A DNA stretch of 64,000 bases from JABFRG01 sp038210445. Lineage in GTDB: Bacteria > Myxococcota_A > Polyangia > Polyangiales > Polyangiaceae. The notes beneath the pieces are model-generated. The model worked only from the letters and a program-made list of their open reading frames with translations. It had not been told where the DNA came from and searched no databases. The stretch lies in assembly GCA_038210445.1 (NCBI GenBank), contig JBBQWQ010000033.1, forward strand, positions 18,456 to 82,455, written 5' to 3'. Each line of letters begins with the position of its first letter. Position 1 is the first letter of the stretch. Positions 8,482 to 16,371 of the stretch are shown one piece after another. Both the position numbers and the translations under genes were made by a program.

Positions 8482-9456
8482 TCAGGCGCCCTCTTTCATG
8501 GGCATCGACATGAGCTGCGCCAGGATCTCGCTGGCCGGAAGGTTGTCGAGGACGATGGCGCGGAGCGCGCCGAAGATGGGGGCCCGTACCTTGTTGGCGT
8601 CGCACCAGGCCACCACCCGGGGAATGAGCTCGATGGCCTCGAGTCTTTGCTGGGCTTCGTCTTTGGCCTGCGCCACCGAGAGCCCGCGGGCGAGCGCCCG
8701 ACCGAAGCGCACCTCCGGGCGATCGTGTTGCTCGATGGAGGCGAGCAGATCGCCATAGCCGCAGAGGCCGAGAATGGTGCGCTCGTCGCCGCCGGCCGCG
8801 CCCGCGATGCGCGCTGCCTCGCCCATGGACCGACAGATGAGCGCCGCCACCAGGCCGGGGCTGGTGGAGAGCCCCTCGGCGAAGCCGATGGCAATGGCCA
8901 GGCACCCGACCATGGCGCTCGCCCACTCGAGTCCCTTGATATCGGGTGTAGAATACACCCGAAGCGTCTTCGACCCGAAGGTTCCGGTGAGTGCCTCGTT
9001 GACCTCGGGAAAGCGCGACCCCGAGACGAGCACGCTGGGCAGGCCGTTCATCAAGTCACTGGCGAGCGCCGGACCACCCAGGGCCCCCACGCGCTTCACG
9101 GGGGTGCGTTGGCGCACCAGATCGCTCACTGTCTGCATCTCTTCGCCCACCAGACCGCGCACCCCGTGCACCACGTAGTGACTGCCGTCGACATGATCGC
9201 CCAGGGTGGCGGCCACTTCGGGCGCCACCGCCGAGGGCACCGCCAGCACCACCAGGCGCGTCTTGCCGATGGCGGCGTAGTCCGAGGTCACCGTGACGCC
9301 TTCCGGAAGGGCGCCCTCCACGCTCCGTCGCGACACCAAAACGACCGGCCCGGTTCGCGCTGCGGCCGCGGCGAGCGCCAACCCCCAAGGGCCACCGCCG
9401 ACGATTGAAACTGCCACGCGCGGAGCGCTCTCAACCGCATCTTTCCGGGACGTCAT
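8482..9456 (-). CDS. Glycerol-3-phosphate dehydrogenase-like protein (divergent GpsA homologue)
   Basis: This 324-residue protein is the usual length for GpsA (NAD(P)-dependent glycerol-3-phosphate dehydrogenase). The dinucleotide motif is SIVGGGPWGLALA at residues 18-30, and GLCGYGDLLASI matches the family GLxGxGDL box. The two lysines that family members use for catalysis and phosphate binding are not where expected: the SKGL-type position reads VHGV (His97) and the ALKN-type position reads AMVG (Val183). It may therefore be a paralogue with another substrate or no activity. A perfect palindrome, GGTGTA-GAA-TACACC, lies inside it at 8945-8959. Confidence 0.8.
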   Translation of the reverse strand: MTSRKDAVESAPRVAVSIVGGGPWGLALAAAAARTGPVVLVSRRSVEGALPEGVTVTSDYAAIGKTRLVVLAVPSAVAPEVAATLGDHVDGSHYVVHGVRGLVGEEMQTVSDLVRQRTPVKRVGALGGPALASDLMNGLPSVLVSGSRFPEVNEALTGTFGSKTLRVYSTPDIKGLEWASAMVGCLAIAIGFAEGLSTSPGLVAALICRSMGEAARIAGAAGGDERTILGLCGYGDLLASIEQHDRPEVRFGRALARGLSVAQAKDEAQQRLEAIELIPRVVAWCDANKVRAPIFGALRAIVLDNLPASEILAQLMSMPMKEGA

Positions 9457-9689
9457 GTGCCGCCATGGTCGAACATTCCTCGGCCCTGCGCAATTGCATT
9501 CCCGCGCCGGTGCGCGCCCGCCGAGCTCCTCCGCGAAAGACGATGCCTCCGTCGATTCGGCGCATCACCCGCGCCGGCCCGGTGTCAGGGGGGTAGCGGA
9601 GCGCAAGTGGCCCCTCGCGACGATGGTGTCTCGACCGTGCGTGCAGAAAGCGCGCACGGGGCCCGCGCGAACCGCTCTGGAGAACAGTC

Positions 9690-11981
9690 ATGCAACTCGG
9701 TTCCTTTTCGGGTGCCCGCGGCTCCGCGCGCATCCTTCGTCACAGTACGGTCCTCGGCGCCCTTCTACTCGGAGCCTGCGGGGGTCAATCGGCGGAGCCT
9801 TCGTCCGACGCGCCGGCTTCCGACGGCGTCGGCTCGGTCTCGAGCGCGCTCATCGGCTCGTTCGTGGTGGGCGGGCAGCGTCTCGACGTCACCGATCTCG
9901 GCCCCATTGGCCAGGCGACGGCGCACATCGCGGCGTGTGGCGACGGCGTGGTCTACCGCTCGCAGCCCGACGGTACGCTCTGGTCCAACGCCGACGTCAC
10001 CGCGCCCGCGAGCATGTGGAAGCAGGCCAACGGCGGCTCCCCCGGGATTCGCATCGCGTGCGATCACTCGCACTTCTACGCGCTCGATGCCACCAATCAC
10101 CTCTGGTACGCGCGCACCGCTCCGGGCGGCATGCTCTACGTCCCGACCGGGAGCATCTCTCCTTGGTCCAAGGTGGTGGGTGGGCAAACGCTCGGTCTGC
10201 CTGCGGCGGTGGAGGCCATGTCGCCGCTCGACGTCGACATCCAATCGGGCAATGGCAACCTCTATGCGGTCGCCCGGGGAGCCGCCACCACGCTGTACGC
10301 CAGCGCCCTCAACGACCGACGCCACCCGATTCGCCAGGGAACACCCACGTCCTGGATCGTCCTCGCCAACAACCTCGGCAGCAAGCTCGCCACCGGCGCC
10401 GGCAGCGCCGGGCTGGTGGTGCCGGAGAACCGCGCCTTCGGAATGAACCCCGATGGCACGCTCTTCATGAACGATACCCTGCTGGCGGGGCAGAACTGGT
10501 GGAGCAGCTTTCCCAACGCCGGCGTTACCCTTACCGGCATCTCCGCCGATAGCGCCAGCGTGCTGTACGGCATGGGCCACACCGGCTCCGACTTCACGAC
10601 GCGCCTCTACCAGTACAAGTTCAGCGAAGAGAACTGCGCCGACGGCATCGACGGCGATCGCAACGGACTCACCGACGGCGACGATCCGGTGTGCCAGAAG
10701 CGCATGGCGACGAACTTCTGCTCCCTGCAATCCAACGGCAACTACTGCATCGACCGCGTGAAGGCGGGCCTGCAGAACGCCCTCGTGAAATGCCAGAACG
10801 GAACCCCGCTGATCACGCCTGGCGTGTGCACCCACGGCGCCTTCGGGGGCCTCGATTTTATCGCCCCTCCGCAGAACGCCGAGCCGGCCAACATGGGCCA
10901 CTACTGCAACACCATCAACCCCGACAACACCTGGGGCTTCGCCTTCACCGGGGCAAAGCCGTGCGACGCGCTGCTCACGGTGGCGGGCTCCAAGATCCTT
11001 CGCGCCGGCCTCTACTCCACCAGCGCCGCCAACGACGTGCTGGTTCGCTGCAACAACGGCGGCGTCTTGGTACCCGGCACCGGCGTGACTCCGCTCTCGT
11101 CCGCGAACGCCATGGTCGGGCACACCAACAATGCGTGCATCTTCACCGTATCTCCGCGGCAGATGCCGGCCTTCAACGCCCCCTTCGTCACCTCTGCATG
11201 GTCCACCGCAGGCGTACCCGCGGGGCAAACCCAGGCCGGCTACGCGGTCGGGCACATGTTCGACCACGACCAGTCGTGCGACCCGGCCGACCCCAACTGT
11301 CCGTGCCCCACCGGAACCTGCACCATGGACCTGACCCAGTTCGGGACCGGTCCTGGTACCGCGACCAACCTCGATACCAACGGGCACTCCCGCACCTACG
11401 ACAACCAGAACTCCTACGACTTCATCCTCACCGAGGGCACGCCACTCCGCGCGCTCGCCAACGGCACGGTCATCACCCAAGGGTCGCGCGGTCGTGACAT
11501 CACCGGCATCGGCGGCTTCGGCACCACCCGGCAGAACGAGCTGCTCATTCGCTACGACGTAGGCACCGATGCCCGGTACCAGGAAAGCTTCCTCGCCTAC
11601 TACGCGCACCTCTCCCAGCGCCTCGTGCAATCGGACCAGGTGGTCAAGGCCGGTCAGATCATCGGCTACGTCGGCATGACCGGCCAGGCTACCGATCCGC
11701 ACGTGCACTTCGGTCTCTTCCGGCTCACCAACGTCAATGCAACCACGCCCGGCAACCCCTCGTTCGGCTACAAGGTGGACCTCCACTCCGACCTGACCTC
11801 GGCCTATGGTGTCAACGGCAGCGGCGTCATCGGGGCCTCCGATCCGTACGGTTGGCGCGCCGGCGGCATCGACCCCTGGGGTCACTTCTTCTCGCGCGCC
11901 AAAACCGGCCAGGGCAGCACCGGCATGGGCACCTGGTCGCCGACCATGTGGAGCTCGGCCGGCGAGACGCCGCCCTACTGA
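9690..11981 (+). CDS. M23-type peptidase lipoprotein with N-terminal propeller-like domain
   Basis: This 763-residue lipoprotein has a signal ending LLLGACGGQ. Residues about 60-310 carry repeated phrases such as GTLWSNADV and NHLWYARTA, typical of tectonin/beta-propeller repeats. Residues about 310-330 read CADGIDGDRNGLTDGDDPVC, a Ca-binding-like EF/thrombospondin-type loop. A Cys-rich middle follows. The C-terminal ~180 residues form an LytM/M23 domain: GTPLRALANGTVI, YYAHLSQR, VVKAGQIIGYVGMTG and DPHVHFGLF with the zinc-binding H-x-H. The first zinc His of the H-x(3)-D motif is not obvious (the Asp sits in NSYDF with Gln four residues earlier). Likely peptidoglycan binding or cleavage in the periplasm. 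A terminator follows. Confidence 0.82.
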   Translation: MQLGSFSGARGSARILRHSTVLGALLLGACGGQSAEPSSDAPASDGVGSVSSALIGSFVVGGQRLDVTDLGPIGQATAHIAACGDGVVYRSQPDGTLWSNADVTAPASMWKQANGGSPGIRIACDHSHFYALDATNHLWYARTAPGGMLYVPTGSISPWSKVVGGQTLGLPAAVEAMSPLDVDIQSGNGNLYAVARGAATTLYASALNDRRHPIRQGTPTSWIVLANNLGSKLATGAGSAGLVVPENRAFGMNPDGTLFMNDTLLAGQNWWSSFPNAGVTLTGISADSASVLYGMGHTGSDFTTRLYQYKFSEENCADGIDGDRNGLTDGDDPVCQKRMATNFCSLQSNGNYCIDRVKAGLQNALVKCQNGTPLITPGVCTHGAFGGLDFIAPPQNAEPANMGHYCNTINPDNTWGFAFTGAKPCDALLTVAGSKILRAGLYSTSAANDVLVRCNNGGVLVPGTGVTPLSSANAMVGHTNNACIFTVSPRQMPAFNAPFVTSAWSTAGVPAGQTQAGYAVGHMFDHDQSCDPADPNCPCPTGTCTMDLTQFGTGPGTATNLDTNGHSRTYDNQNSYDFILTEGTPLRALANGTVITQGSRGRDITGIGGFGTTRQNELLIRYDVGTDARYQESFLAYYAHLSQRLVQSDQVVKAGQIIGYVGMTGQATDPHVHFGLFRLTNVNATTPGNPSFGYKVDLHSDLTSAYGVNGSGVIGASDPYGWRAGGIDPWGHFFSRAKTGQGSTGMGTWSPTMWSSAGETPPY

Positions 11982-12001
11982 CCTCCTCGCTCGTGAAAAC
12001 C

Positions 12002-12035
12002 GCCGGGTGCCGCCGAAAGGTGGCGCCCGGCTTTT
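12002..12035 (+). terminator. Rho-independent terminator after the M23 lipoprotein
   Basis: A 13-bp stem (GCCGGGTGCCGCC / GGTGGCGCCCGGC, complementary except for G-T wobble-type pairs) with a GAAA loop is followed by TTTT, 20 bp after the stop codon. This is the cleanest intrinsic terminator in the window and separates the peptidase gene from the small zinc-ribbon genes. Confidence 0.8.
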
Positions 12036-12080
12036 CGCGTGCGCGTTGACGAGGCGGCCCCGCCGCGGTCTGCTGCAGGG

Positions 12081-12476
12081 ATGGTTCTCGTCGTTTGCGC
12101 CGTTTGCCGTCGTCACGCCCGCGGCCCCTCCTGCGTGTTCTGCGGGGCGCAGCTTGCTCCACCGCCCGCCGCGTCGGGCGGACCGACCTCGGCCGCGCTG
12201 GGGCAGCTCTCGCGCGCCGCGCTGCTCGCTGCAGCCGTTGCCGCGTGCGATCACGGGGCCACCGCCGAGGTGTACGGCGCCCCGCCCATGCCCATGCCCA
12301 CCGCGCCCGCCACCGCCACCGCCACGGCCTCGGCCACCGCGCCGGACCCGAACACGATGGCGCCGGGCTACGGCGTGCCGCCGGCGCCGCCCGCCACGGT
12401 GACCACCGCGGGCCCTCCGTCGCCGGTGCGCGATGCTGGCGCCGCGGGGCCCCCTCGACACGACAGCGGCAAGTAG
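12081..12476 (+). CDS. Small zinc-ribbon/YGAP-repeat protein, paralogue 1
   Basis: This 131-residue protein has four cysteines at 6, 9, 18 and 21 in a C-x2-C...C-x2-C zinc ribbon (VCAVCRRHARG, SCVFCG), an Ala/Leu-rich hydrophobic stretch at residues 45-56 ending in Cys56, and an Ala/Pro/Thr-rich low-complexity tail with two Tyr-Gly boxes: YGAPP at 65 and YGVPP at 97. Two paralogues with the same plan follow. The hydrophobic segment and Cys56 could be a lipobox, but it lies unusually far from the N-terminus. The start at ATG 12081 aligns it with its paralogues. I know no named family; see the YGAP/SPASM finding. Confidence 0.72.
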   Translation: MVLVVCAVCRRHARGPSCVFCGAQLAPPPAASGGPTSAALGQLSRAALLAAAVAACDHGATAEVYGAPPMPMPTAPATATATASATAPDPNTMAPGYGVPPAPPATVTTAGPPSPVRDAGAAGPPRHDSGK

Positions 12477-12783
12477 TTCTACTGCGAGACGTGCGCGTCC
12501 GATTCGCATGTCTGTTGCAGCCGCACCGCAGCATCGGGACCGAAGCGGCGAGACCGCCGGAATTTCCTCGAGGTGTCGCAGCAAAGCCTACGTGTGCCAA
12601 TCGTGACCGCGGGATCCGAGCGGCGCCCGTTTGGCCCAGGCAACCCCGCGAATTCACAGGTTGGTACGATTGATGCTTCTAGGCGCGGAGGCTCACGTCG
12701 GTCCGCACCGCCGTCTACGGGCGTGCCTATGGCCTCTCGCGGGGCAACGCGGCTATGCTTCACCCTTTCCTTGGTAGGTTCCC
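12477..12783. other. Intergenic region before the YGAP/radical SAM gene cluster
   Basis: These 307 bp lie between the first YGAP protein and the second. I find no convincing gene, terminator or hairpin. The last ~130 bp are less GC-rich in places (TTGGTACGATTGATGCTTC around 12661-12680) and are the likely promoter region of the cluster starting at 12784, but no clear -35/-10 pair can be named. Confidence 0.4.
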
Positions 12784-13176
12784 ATGGCTCTCTCCGTCTG
12801 CAGCAGCTGCCAGCGCCACGTCAAAGGCAACGATGCTTGTCCGTTCTGCGGCGGCGCCACCTCTACGGGCCCCGCGCGTCGGCCCCCCTCCCGGGTGGCC
12901 CGGGCTGCGATGCTCTTCGGCGCCGCGGCGGTGAGCGCCGCCTGCTCGTCGTCCACGCCGGAGCCCAAAGGCGCAGAAGACTCCGGGAGCGACGCGCCGC
13001 CGTTGGCGTTCGATGCGGCGTACGGCGCCCCGCCGCCGCGCGACGCGGGGCCCGACCCCGACGCAGCAGATGGCGGCCCTGTCGCCATGTATGGCGCGCC
13101 GGCCCCGGACGCAGCAACCGATGCCGAGGCTCCGGATGGCGGCGGCATCGCCCTCTACGGCGCTCCGGCGCCCTGA
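12784..13176 (+). CDS. Small zinc-ribbon/YGAP-repeat protein, paralogue 2 (candidate radical SAM substrate)
   Basis: This 130-residue protein has a zinc ribbon from C6, C9, C19 and C22, a basic stretch (ARRPPSRVAR), a hydrophobic segment at residues 41-53 ending SAAC (Cys54), then an Asp/Ala/Pro-rich tail with three boxes: YGAPPP at 80, YGAPAP at 103 and YGAPAP at 125, the last at the C-terminus. Gly-Gly or Gly-Gly-Gly precedes two of the boxes by 2-4 residues. A 25-bp gap separates it from paralogue 3, so they are probably cotranscribed with the radical SAM gene. A precursor role is inferred from repeats and position, not from homology. Confidence 0.78.
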   Translation: MALSVCSSCQRHVKGNDACPFCGGATSTGPARRPPSRVARAAMLFGAAAVSAACSSSTPEPKGAEDSGSDAPPLAFDAAYGAPPPRDAGPDPDAADGGPVAMYGAPAPDAATDAEAPDGGGIALYGAPAP

Positions 13177-13201
13177 ATCTCCTCTCATCGAAGGCCCCAC
13201 C

Positions 13202-13594
13202 ATGATCATCTGTCCTCACTGCAACCGGCACGTACGCAGCGGCTCCTCAACCTGTGTATTCTGCAAGGAATCGCTGGAGGACGCGCTTGCCACGCGGCCG
13301 GGGCTCTCGGCCCCCACCAAAGGCACGCGCGCGGCCCTCCTCTTCGGCGCGGCGGCGGTGGTGGTGGCGTGCGGCGGGCAGACCGGGCCCAGCTCGTCCA
13401 GCAGCGGCTCCAGCGGCGCGAGCAGCAGCGGGGCTAGCGGGAGCACGTCGAGCGGGAGCACGTCGAGCGGCGGCTCTTCCAGCGGCGTGGCCCTCTACGG
13501 AGCGCCGGCGCCCGATGCCGGCGTCGACGCTTCCGACGGCGGCGGCGTGGCGCCCCCCTACGGCGCGCCGGCCTACGGCGGACCAGGAATGTAG
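13202..13594 (+). CDS. Small zinc-ribbon/YGAP-repeat protein, paralogue 3 (candidate radical SAM substrate)
   Basis: This 130-residue protein has C4, C7, C18 and C21 as a zinc ribbon, a hydrophobic segment (AALLFGAAAVVVAC, Cys57), a Ser/Gly linker of about 35 residues, and a tail with YGAPAP at 99 and YGAPAYGGPGM at 120-130. The Ser/Gly linker has internal repeats (SGSTSSG). Its stop is 4 bp before the ATG of the radical SAM/SPASM gene, so translation is probably coupled. A TGYA-N3-TRCA copy at 13255-13265 spells the Val-Phe-Cys of the zinc ribbon. A precursor role is inferred. Confidence 0.78.
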   Translation: MIICPHCNRHVRSGSSTCVFCKESLEDALATRPGLSAPTKGTRAALLFGAAAVVVACGGQTGPSSSSSGSSGASSSGASGSTSSGSTSSGGSSSGVALYGAPAPDAGVDASDGGGVAPPYGAPAYGGPGM

Positions 13595-13598
13595 CCCG

Positions 13599-14909
13599 AT
13601 GACCGAGCTCGGACCGCGCCCGCGATCGCTCCCCATCGCGCCCAAAGCCCAGCCCTCCCGGCGCAAGCTGCCGCTGGCCGACGAAGCGCGCGAGGTCGAC
13701 AAGAAGTGGCGGCCCATCTACGCGGTGTGGGAAATAACCCTGGCCTGCGATCTCGCGTGCCGGCACTGCGGTTCGCGCGCCGGCAAGGCGCGCCCCGATG
13801 AGCTGAGCACCGAAGAGTGCTTCGATCTCGTCGACCAGTTCCACGCCATGGGCGTCAAGGAGATCACGCTCATCGGCGGCGAGGCCTACCTGCGCGACGA
13901 CTGGGTCGACATCGTGCGCCGGGTGCGCAGCCACAAGATGATCTGCACCATGACCAGCGGCGGGCGCGCGCTCACGTTGGAGCGCGCCATGGCGGCCAAG
14001 GAAGCCGGCCTCATGAGCGTGTCCATTTCCATCGACGGCATGGAGGCGGCGCACGACGAGCTCCGCGGCCTGAAGGGCAGCTACAAGTCGGCCTTCGAGT
14101 CTATGAAGAACCTGAAGGCGGCGGGCATTCCCTTCAGCGCCAACACGCAGATCAACCGACGCAACATCACCGAGATCCCCGAGGTGTTCGAAACCCTGGT
14201 GCAGGCGGGCATCCACTCCTGGCAGGTGCAGATGACCACCGCCATGGGGCGCGCCGGCGACGAGCCCGACATGCTCCTCGAGCCTTTCCAGATGCTCGAA
14301 ATGCTGCCGCTGGTGGCGCGCCTGAAGAAGCGAGCCGACGAGGCCAAGGTGCGCCTCTGGCCGGGCAACAACATCGGCTACTTCGGCCCCTACGAAACGG
14401 TGCTCCGGGGAAACTTTCCCGGCGGCCACCGCGGGAGCTGCAGCGCCGGTCGCCTCACCATCGGCATCGAGGCCAACGGAGACATCAAGGGCTGCCCTTC
14501 GCTCACCAGCGAGTCGTGGGTGGGCGGCAACGTGCGCGACTACAAGCTCCAGGACATCTGGGAAAAGTCGGAAAAGCTACGCTTTACCCGCGATCAGAAG
14601 GTGGAAGACCTGCGCGGGTTCTGCCGCGACTGCTACTACGCCGAGGAGTGCAAGGCCGGCTGCAACTGGACCACCGAGGTGCTCTTCGGAAAGGTGGGCG
14701 ACAACCCGTACTGCCACCACCGTGCCATCGAGCTACTCCAGGTGGGCGAGCGCGAGCGCTTGATCAAGGTGCAAGATGCACCGGGTTTGCCCTTCGATCA
14801 CGGCCTTTTCGAGGTGGTTCGCGAGAAGTGGCCGGAAGACGAGCTCGTGCGCGCCAAGGAGCTCCTGGAGACCGGCGAGGGCTTCCTCCTCACCACCACC
14901 CGGCGCTAA
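13599..14909 (+). CDS. Radical SAM/SPASM-domain enzyme, candidate peptide maturase
   Basis: This 436-residue enzyme has a radical SAM core with the 4Fe-4S motif C50-x3-C54-x2-C57 in ITLACDLACRHCGSR and the GGE-type SAM-binding motif at LIGGEAYL. The C-terminal SPASM domain has the full seven-cysteine pattern: C281, C299, C342-x2-C345-x5-C351-x3-C355 and C372, which binds auxiliary clusters in PqqE, anSME and peptide-modifying enzymes. The start at 13599 gives a short basic N-terminal extension; longer readings would overlap the upstream gene. The neighbours (two YGAP-repeat proteins, the nearer 4 bp away) suggest it modifies those repeats. A metabolic SPASM enzyme is the alternative. Confidence 0.9.
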   Translation: MTELGPRPRSLPIAPKAQPSRRKLPLADEAREVDKKWRPIYAVWEITLACDLACRHCGSRAGKARPDELSTEECFDLVDQFHAMGVKEITLIGGEAYLRDDWVDIVRRVRSHKMICTMTSGGRALTLERAMAAKEAGLMSVSISIDGMEAAHDELRGLKGSYKSAFESMKNLKAAGIPFSANTQINRRNITEIPEVFETLVQAGIHSWQVQMTTAMGRAGDEPDMLLEPFQMLEMLPLVARLKKRADEAKVRLWPGNNIGYFGPYETVLRGNFPGGHRGSCSAGRLTIGIEANGDIKGCPSLTSESWVGGNVRDYKLQDIWEKSEKLRFTRDQKVEDLRGFCRDCYYAEECKAGCNWTTEVLFGKVGDNPYCHHRAIELLQVGERERLIKVQDAPGLPFDHGLFEVVREKWPEDELVRAKELLETGEGFLLTTTRR

Positions 14910-14917
14910 AGCTCACG

Positions 14918-14997
14918 TCACCCGCGCCGCAGCACGATCACCCACGCTGCAGGACGATCACCCGCGCCGCAGCGCGATCACCCGCGCCGCAGCACCA
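14918..14997. repeat. Four tandem 20-bp repeats at the 3' end of the DUF3037 gene
   Basis: Four head-to-tail 20-bp units start at 14918, 14938, 14958 and 14978 (unit: tcacccgcgccgcagcacga, with 1-4 differences). The last unit is the 3' end of the DUF3037-like gene on the minus strand and contains its stop codon; each unit begins with TCA, a minus-strand TGA in the same phase position. The repeats therefore look like duplications of the gene's tail beyond its own stop. Confidence 0.9.
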
Positions 14998-15364
14998 TGG
15001 TGGCGAGGAGGCGCTGCAGCGCCGCCTCTGGCGAATCGGCCACTCCCGGGTGCGCCGGCGAAGTCTGGATCACCGTGCTCCGCGGCGACACCAGCCAGCG
15101 GAAGCGCTCCCGTCGGTCGAGGCCGTCGAGGCCCGCTGCGCCTTCGCCACCCTGGCAGATCGCGGCAATGGCCTCCAGATGGAGGGCGATGGTCTCCACG
15201 TCGGCTTTCGGGGCGAGCGCGAGGAGGCGCGCAACGTCGAGGGCGATGCGCGCGTCGAGAAAATCGAGCTTGGGGCAGAACACGATGGCCCCCGCGTTGA
15301 CGAACTCCTGGCGGGCCACGTCGGGAACGATCCGCACGATGGCGTACTCAAACGCGCAGCGCAT
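14978..15364 (-). CDS. DUF3037-like protein
   Basis: This 128-residue protein begins MRCAFEYAIVRIVPDVARQEFVNAGAIVFCP, the typical opening of the DUF3037 family (YAIVRxVPDxxRxExxNVGVxLxxP). It overlaps the 3' end of the HipA-like kinase gene by 17 bp, so the two are translationally coupled. DUF3037 proteins are often encoded beside a HipA-like kinase, which fits here. The function is not known to me; the pairing suggests it partners or regulates the kinase. The C-terminus lies in the last unit of a 20-bp tandem repeat. Confidence 0.82.
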   Translation of the reverse strand: MRCAFEYAIVRIVPDVARQEFVNAGAIVFCPKLDFLDARIALDVARLLALAPKADVETIALHLEAIAAICQGGEGAAGLDGLDRRERFRWLVSPRSTVIQTSPAHPGVADSPEAALQRLLATMVLRRG

Positions 15365-16136
15365 GGGCCCTCGCCGCTTCCTGCAGCAGGATGGGCAGCG
15401 CATCGCGCCTTGCCCGGAGCCACGTCACGTAGGCGGCCCGCTGCGCGTCGGCGCTCTCGAGCTCGCGACCTGCCGCCAGCCACGCTTCGGGAATCTGCGC
15501 CGCCACGCTCTCGAGGACCGCGTCGGTGAGCGCAGCGCCCAGGTGCGACGCGGCCTCGGGCAGCGCCGTGGCCCAGCGGAGCAGCACGTGGCTCGCGACC
15601 TCGGCGAACGGATCGTCCGCGCCTTCGGTCTCGTTCCCGCGCTTCCATCCGTGGTGAAAGTACAGCGCGGCCCCGTGGTCGATGAGCCAGAGCTTGCGAT
15701 GCCACCCGAGAAGGTTGGGGTTGCGCGCGGTGCGATCCACGTTCGCCACGAAGGCGTCGAAGAGCACGATGCGCGAAGCTGTTTGCGCGTCGGGTATGGG
15801 CCCTGCCACCGGGTGGAACGTGATGCTTCCAGGCAAGTAGTCGAGGCCGAGGTTGAGGCCGGCGCTGGCCTCGAGCGGACAGGCCAGCTCGGGATCCGGC
15901 TCGTTGTCGGCGAGCGCGGCGTCGACCTCGACCAGCGCCAGCTCCGGCACCGCGAGCCCCAGCGCCCGGGCGAGCTCGCCGGCCACCAGCTCGGCCACCA
16001 GCGCCTTCGGCCCCTGCGCCGCGCCCTTGAGCTTCACCACGTAGAGGCCCAGATCGTCGGCCTCGACCAGGACCGGCACCGAGCCGCCCTCGCGGAAGGG
16101 CATGACGTAACGTTCCGCACGGACGGTTCGAAGCAC
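15348..16136 (-). CDS. HipA-like kinase
   Basis: This 262-residue protein is shorter than HipA toxin. It matches the HipA-family kinases found beside DUF3037: YVVKLKGAAQGPKALVAELVAGELARALGLAVP is the N-lobe with the ATP-binding Lys region, IVLFDAFVANVDRTARNPNLLG contains the catalytic D-x-x-x-x-N-x-D-R-x-x-x-N box, and LWLIDHGAALYFHH holds the metal-binding IDHG. No HipB-like DNA-binding antitoxin lies beside it, so a classical toxin-antitoxin role is not supported. It forms an operon with the DUF3037 gene. Confidence 0.85.
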   Translation of the reverse strand: MLRTVRAERYVMPFREGGSVPVLVEADDLGLYVVKLKGAAQGPKALVAELVAGELARALGLAVPELALVEVDAALADNEPDPELACPLEASAGLNLGLDYLPGSITFHPVAGPIPDAQTASRIVLFDAFVANVDRTARNPNLLGWHRKLWLIDHGAALYFHHGWKRGNETEGADDPFAEVASHVLLRWATALPEAASHLGAALTDAVLESVAAQIPEAWLAAGRELESADAQRAAYVTWLRARRDALPILLQEAARAHALRV

Positions 16137-16371
16137 CGGGGCAAGGTAGCACTACCGCGAGACTTCCACGCATTCCCATCCACGCGGTGTTTCGACCGCT
16201 GCCGCGGAGCGCCTGCAACCTACACGCGAAGGCGCGGGCCCCCCAATCGCCGGCCGTGAATCGCGGGGCGCAACGCCCCACCGCGCACGGCGATCACACC
16301 CCACACGCCGCCGGAATACGGAAAATCATGGCACTTTGCAGCGGCGCGCCGGTTGCACTTGGCCCCCGCTC

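Noticed and set aside
12477..12570. In-frame Cys-rich stretch (YCETC...VCC) directly after the stop codon of the first YGAP protein
   Set aside because: It lies beyond a TAG, has no start or ribosome-binding site, and the frame soon turns into Arg-rich sequence; probably chance.
9765..12584. Long open frame on the minus strand opposite the M23 lipoprotein
   Set aside because: Arg/Gly/His-rich antisense translation typical of GC-rich DNA; the plus-strand gene has signal peptide and domain motifs.
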